This document shows, piece by piece, positions 61,571-64,000 of a DNA stretch of 64,000 nucleotides. The stretch comes from Variovorax sp. TBS-050B. GTDB lineage: Bacteria; Pseudomonadota; Gammaproteobacteria; Burkholderiales; Burkholderiaceae_C. A program made the translations under genes and the position numbers. The notes beneath the pieces are model-generated. The model worked only from the letters and a program-made list of their open reading frames with translations. It ran no database searches and was not told the DNA's origin. The stretch is from assembly GCF_029893635.1 (NCBI RefSeq), contig NZ_JARXYR010000002.1:4253001-4317000 (forward strand), given 5' to 3'. How positions within the stretch are numbered: position 1 is the first letter of the stretch; each line of letters begins with the position of its first letter.

Positions 61571-62384
61571 GCGGACCATGGCCAGCACCCGTTCGCACCT
61601 GCGCGCCCGCGGCCATCGCGCCGAGGATGTAGGCGCGCGCGCGCTCGACCGCCTCGGGCAGCACGGCGCCGAGCGCGAGATGGGCCGCGACGGCGGACGA
61701 CAGCGTGCAGCCGGTGCCGTGCAGGTTGCGGCTTGCGATGCGCTGCGACGACAGGCGCCTGCGCGCGCCGCCGGCCTGCAGCAGCACGTCCACCACCTCG
61801 TCGCCCGGCAGATGACCGCCCTTGAGCAGCACCGCCCGCGCGCCGAGCGCCAACAGCTCGTCGGCGGCACCATCGAGCGCACCGATGCCTTCGATGGCAT
61901 GGCCGACGAGCAGCGCGGCCTCGTCGAGGTTGGGCGTGACCACGCTCGCGCGCGGGAACAGCTCGCGCACCAGCACCTGCACCGTCTCGGCGGCGATCAG
62001 GCGGTCGCCGCTGGTGGCCACCATCACCGGGTCGAGCACCACGTTGGGCAGCCGGTAGTGGTCGATGGCCCAGGCCACCACCTCGACCACCTCGGGCGCA
62101 TGCAGCATGCCGAGCTTGACGGCATCGACGCCGATGTCCTCGACCACGGCCTGGATCTGCGCCTTGAGGAACGCAGGCGGCACGCCGTGGATGCCCGAGA
62201 CGCCGAGCGTGTTCTGCGCGGTGAGCGCGGTGATGGCCGTCATGCCGTAGCAGCCGAGCGCCGAAAAGGTCTTGAGGTCGGCCTGGATGCCGGCGCCGCC
62301 GCCGCTGTCGGAGCCGGCGATCGAGAGCACGCGCGCATAGCGCAGGGGCGCTTGCGGCGCGTCGTCGGTAGGTGCTTGGGTCAT
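61500..62384 (-). CDS. thiD: Hydroxymethylpyrimidine/phosphomethylpyrimidine kinase ThiD
   Basis: 294-residue kinase phosphorylating HMP and HMP-P. Opens RVLSIAGSDSGGGAGIQADLKTFSALGCYGMTAITALTAQNT (the ThiD signature), with VVLDPVMVATSGDRLIA, VVTPNLDEAALL, VLLKGGHLPGDEVVDVLL and the anion-hole HGTGCTLSSAVAAHLA. It is convergent with cytX (71-base overlap of coding 3' ends) and divergent from thiO. No riboswitch is visible upstream. Confidence 0.95.
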   Translation of the reverse strand: MTQAPTDDAPQAPLRYARVLSIAGSDSGGGAGIQADLKTFSALGCYGMTAITALTAQNTLGVSGIHGVPPAFLKAQIQAVVEDIGVDAVKLGMLHAPEVVEVVAWAIDHYRLPNVVLDPVMVATSGDRLIAAETVQVLVRELFPRASVVTPNLDEAALLVGHAIEGIGALDGAADELLALGARAVLLKGGHLPGDEVVDVLLQAGGARRRLSSQRIASRNLHGTGCTLSSAVAAHLALGAVLPEAVERARAYILGAMAAGAQVRTGAGHGPLNHGFAPVPTHRLPSSRPSASVG

Positions 62385-62419
62385 GCGGAAAATTATCGGC
62401 GACGCGGAAAGGGGCGGCC

Positions 62420-63523
62420 ATGAACACGCCGGCTCCGCTGCCTTTCCGCTCGGTCGCGATCCTCGGCGCGGGCCTGATGGGCCGGCTGCTCGCGGTCACG
62501 CTGGCGCGCGCGGGCTGCCAGGTCGCGCTGCACGAGGCCGGCAGCGCCGAGGCCGAGGGCGCGGCCGCGCGCGTGGCCGCGGCCATGCTCGCGCCGCTGG
62601 CCGAATCGGCGGTGGCGCCCGCCCCCGTGGTGCGCATGGGCCACCATGCGCTCGCGCGCTGGCCCGAACTGCTGGCGCCACTGGCCGCGCCGGTGTTCTT
62701 CCAGCGCGAGGGCACGCTGGTGCTCTGGCACCGGCAGGACGCGGCCGAAGCGGCGCGGCTCTCGCGCGTGCTCGCGCGCACCGGCGAGCAGGTGCCCGAA
62801 CTCGCACCGATGCAGGCCATCGACGCGGCCGGCATCGCCGCGCTCGAGCCGTCTCTTGAACGGCGCTTCGCGCAGGGCCTCTACCTGCCGGGCGAGGGAC
62901 AGCTCGACAACCGCGGGCTGCTCGGCGCGCTGCGGGCCACGCTGGAGGCGAGCCCCAACGTGACGCTGCACTGGCAGTCGCCGCGCGCGCCGGAGGATTT
63001 CTCGCCCGGCGCACCGGGCCAGCCCGAGCAGCTCATCGACTGCCGCGGACTCGGCGCCCGGCCGCAGTGGCGCGCGCTGCGCGGCGTGCGCGGCGAGGTC
63101 ATCCGCGTGCATGCGCCCGAGGTGACGCTGCGGCGCCCGACGCGGCTGGTGCATCCGCGCTATCCGCTCTACATCGCGCCCAAGCCCGGCGGCGTGTTCG
63201 TGATCGGCGCGACCGAGATCGAGTCGGACGACATGTCGCCGGCCAGCGTGCGCTCCACGCTCGAACTGCTGAGCGCGGCCTATGCGGTGCACAGCGGCTT
63301 CGCGGAGGCGCGCATCCTCGAGATCGCCACCCAGTGCCGCCCCACGCTGCCCGACAACCTGCCCGCGATCCGGCGGCCGCATCCGCGCCTGCTGCAGATC
63401 AACGGGCTCTACCGCCACGGCTTCATGATCGCGCCCGCCGTGCTCGACGCCGCGATGGAGCTGCTCGCGCAGGGCCGTTCGCCGCTCGCCGACCGCCTGG
63501 GCCTGGAGATCCGCACCGAATGA
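62420..63523 (+). CDS. thiO: Glycine oxidase ThiO, FAD-dependent
   Basis: 367-residue DAO-family flavoprotein making the dehydroglycine needed for the thiazole ring. FAD motif SVAILGAGLMGRLLAVTLARAG (GxGxxG at about residues 16-21), then AARVAAAMLAPLAESA (ThiO A-x-G-M-L-x-P), IDCRGLGARPQWRALRGVRGEVIRVHAPEV and the C-terminal GLYRHGFMIAPAV (G-x-x-R-x-G/H-x-x-L/M-A-P). It is the first gene of the thiO-thiS-thiG unit and overlaps thiS by 4 bases (ATGA). Confidence 0.93.
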   Translation: MNTPAPLPFRSVAILGAGLMGRLLAVTLARAGCQVALHEAGSAEAEGAAARVAAAMLAPLAESAVAPAPVVRMGHHALARWPELLAPLAAPVFFQREGTLVLWHRQDAAEAARLSRVLARTGEQVPELAPMQAIDAAGIAALEPSLERRFAQGLYLPGEGQLDNRGLLGALRATLEASPNVTLHWQSPRAPEDFSPGAPGQPEQLIDCRGLGARPQWRALRGVRGEVIRVHAPEVTLRRPTRLVHPRYPLYIAPKPGGVFVIGATEIESDDMSPASVRSTLELLSAAYAVHSGFAEARILEIATQCRPTLPDNLPAIRRPHPRLLQINGLYRHGFMIAPAVLDAAMELLAQGRSPLADRLGLEIRTE

Positions 63524-63726
63524 CGACGATCCACGTACTGATCAACGACAAGCCCTTCTCGCTGCCCGACGGCGCCACGCTGGTGGACGCGATCGCGGCG
63601 ATCGAGGCCGTCCCGCCCTTCGCGGTGGCGGTGAACCGCGAGTTCGTGCCGCGCTCGGCCTATGCGGCGCGCATGCTGCGGGCCGACGACCGCATCGAAG
63701 TGATCCGCCCCGTGACGGGCGGCTGA
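63520..63726 (+). CDS. thiS: Sulfur carrier protein ThiS
   Basis: 68-residue ubiquitin-like sulfur carrier. Ends in the required GG (RPVTGG), which is thiocarboxylated; the body INDKPFSLPDGATLVDAI...FAVAVNREFVPRSAYAARMLRADDRIEVIRPV is typical. Overlaps thiO by 4 bases; its stop TGA shares a base with an ATG in thiG's frame. Confidence 0.96.
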   Translation: MTTIHVLINDKPFSLPDGATLVDAIAAIEAVPPFAVAVNREFVPRSAYAARMLRADDRIEVIRPVTGG

Positions 63727-63749
63727 TGGAACCGATGGAGACGACACAC

Positions 63750-64000
63750 ATGACCACGACGACCCCGAACGACCCGCTGGTGCTCTACGGCCAGACCTTC
63801 CAGAGCCGCCTGCTGCTCGGCACCGCGCGCTACCCCTCGCCCGACCTGCTCGAGGCGGCCGTGCAGCGCGCCAGGCCCGCGATGCTCACCGCCTCGCTGC
63901 GCCGCCAGACCGCCAACCAGGGCTCGGGCAACAGCGAGCTCGGCAACGGCTTCTGGGAGCTGCTGCGCCGGCTCGCGGTGCCGGTGCTGCCCAACACCGC
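63750..64000 (+). CDS. thiG: Thiazole synthase ThiG, 3' end cut by window edge
   Basis: Only the first 83 residues are in the window. After MTTTTPNDPLVLYGQTFQSRLLLGTARYPSPDLLEAAVQRARPAMLTASLRRQT, the F-x-S-R-L-x-x-G-T-x-x-Y-x-x-x-x-x-x-x-A pattern is that of ThiG. The catalytic lysine region lies beyond the edge. ATG 63750 has a GGAG site 9 bases before it; ATGs at 63726 and 63735 are in-frame alternatives. Follows thiS directly, in the same unit. Confidence 0.92.
   Translation, partial: MTTTTPNDPLVLYGQTFQSRLLLGTARYPSPDLLEAAVQRARPAMLTASLRRQTANQGSGNSELGNGFWELLRRLAVPVLPNT

Overview
The window is high-GC DNA with dense, largely codirectional operons. Its content points to Betaproteobacteria, Burkholderiales, family Comamonadaceae, most likely Variovorax. 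The clearest pointer is the class III aminotransferase at 56507-57814, which closely resembles the beta-phenylalanine aminotransferase described from Variovorax paradoxus as I remember that sequence. The cys/ssu/cob gene orders and the dispersed intergenic repeats also fit. I see no rRNA, tRNA, CRISPR array, transposase or phage block; this looks like ordinary chromosome.

Layout. (1) 1-7680, minus strand: a cobalamin block, btuB - cobU - btuF - btuC - btuD - cobO - cobD - cobC (cut by the window edge), behind an adenosylcobalamin riboswitch (7460-7680). (2) 7.8-10.8 kb, plus strand: a coiled-coil ZapB-like protein, zapA, a 6S RNA gene with its own terminator, a TauE-type permease, a universal stress protein and an orphan ParA-like ATPase. 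(3) 10.8-15.9 kb, minus: dsbB and the sulfate importer sbp-cysT-cysW-cysA behind a small alpha/beta hydrolase. (4) 16-20.3 kb: 1-Cys peroxiredoxin, a LysR regulator divergent from an azoreductase with a 21-bp palindrome between them, an FMN reductase and panE. (5) 20.3-31.3 kb, minus: a halogenase-like flavoprotein, serine acetyltransferase, then a probable eleven-gene organosulfur operon read from 31.2 kb down to a terminator at 22.7 kb: sbp, ssuE-like, a 44-aa membrane peptide, an ssuA paralogue, a 54-aa peptide, ssuD, ssuC, ssuA, ssuB, an O-acetylhomoserine sulfhydrylase and a Mop-type molybdate-binding protein.

(6) 31.4-39.3 kb: an iron-trafficking protein, mnmC, a transglutaminase-like protein, a FAD oxidase divergent from a GcvA-like LysR gene, an extensin-like LAS peptidase, a ParD/ParE toxin-antitoxin pair with a palindromic operator, a nucleotidyltransferase and a VOC protein. 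(7) 39.5-48.9 kb, plus: an RpiR regulator leading a peptide-use operon: isoaspartyl peptidase, GsiABCD-type peptide importer (gsiC carries a one-base frameshift), DmpA-type aminopeptidase and an M55 D-aminopeptidase. (8) 48.94-49.49 kb: a ~550-bp near-palindrome with no credible gene. (9) 49.7-56.5 kb, plus: assimilatory sulfate reduction (cysI, DUF934, cysH, cysD, cysN), then 7Fe ferredoxin and ferredoxin-NADP reductase. (10) 56.5-59.8 kb, minus: the beta-amino acid aminotransferase and a membrane-bound class III nucleotidyl cyclase. (11) 59.9-64 kb: a TPP riboswitch, a CytX-like permease, convergent thiD, then thiO-thiS-thiG (thiG cut by the window edge).

Together the genes emphasise sulfur: sulfate import and reduction, sulfonate import and desulfonation, and fixation of sulfide into serine- or homoserine-derived acceptors. 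Two vitamin pathways (B12, thiamin) are each under a riboswitch. Three families of dispersed intergenic repeats, several sitting inside operons, are the main structure that genes do not explain.
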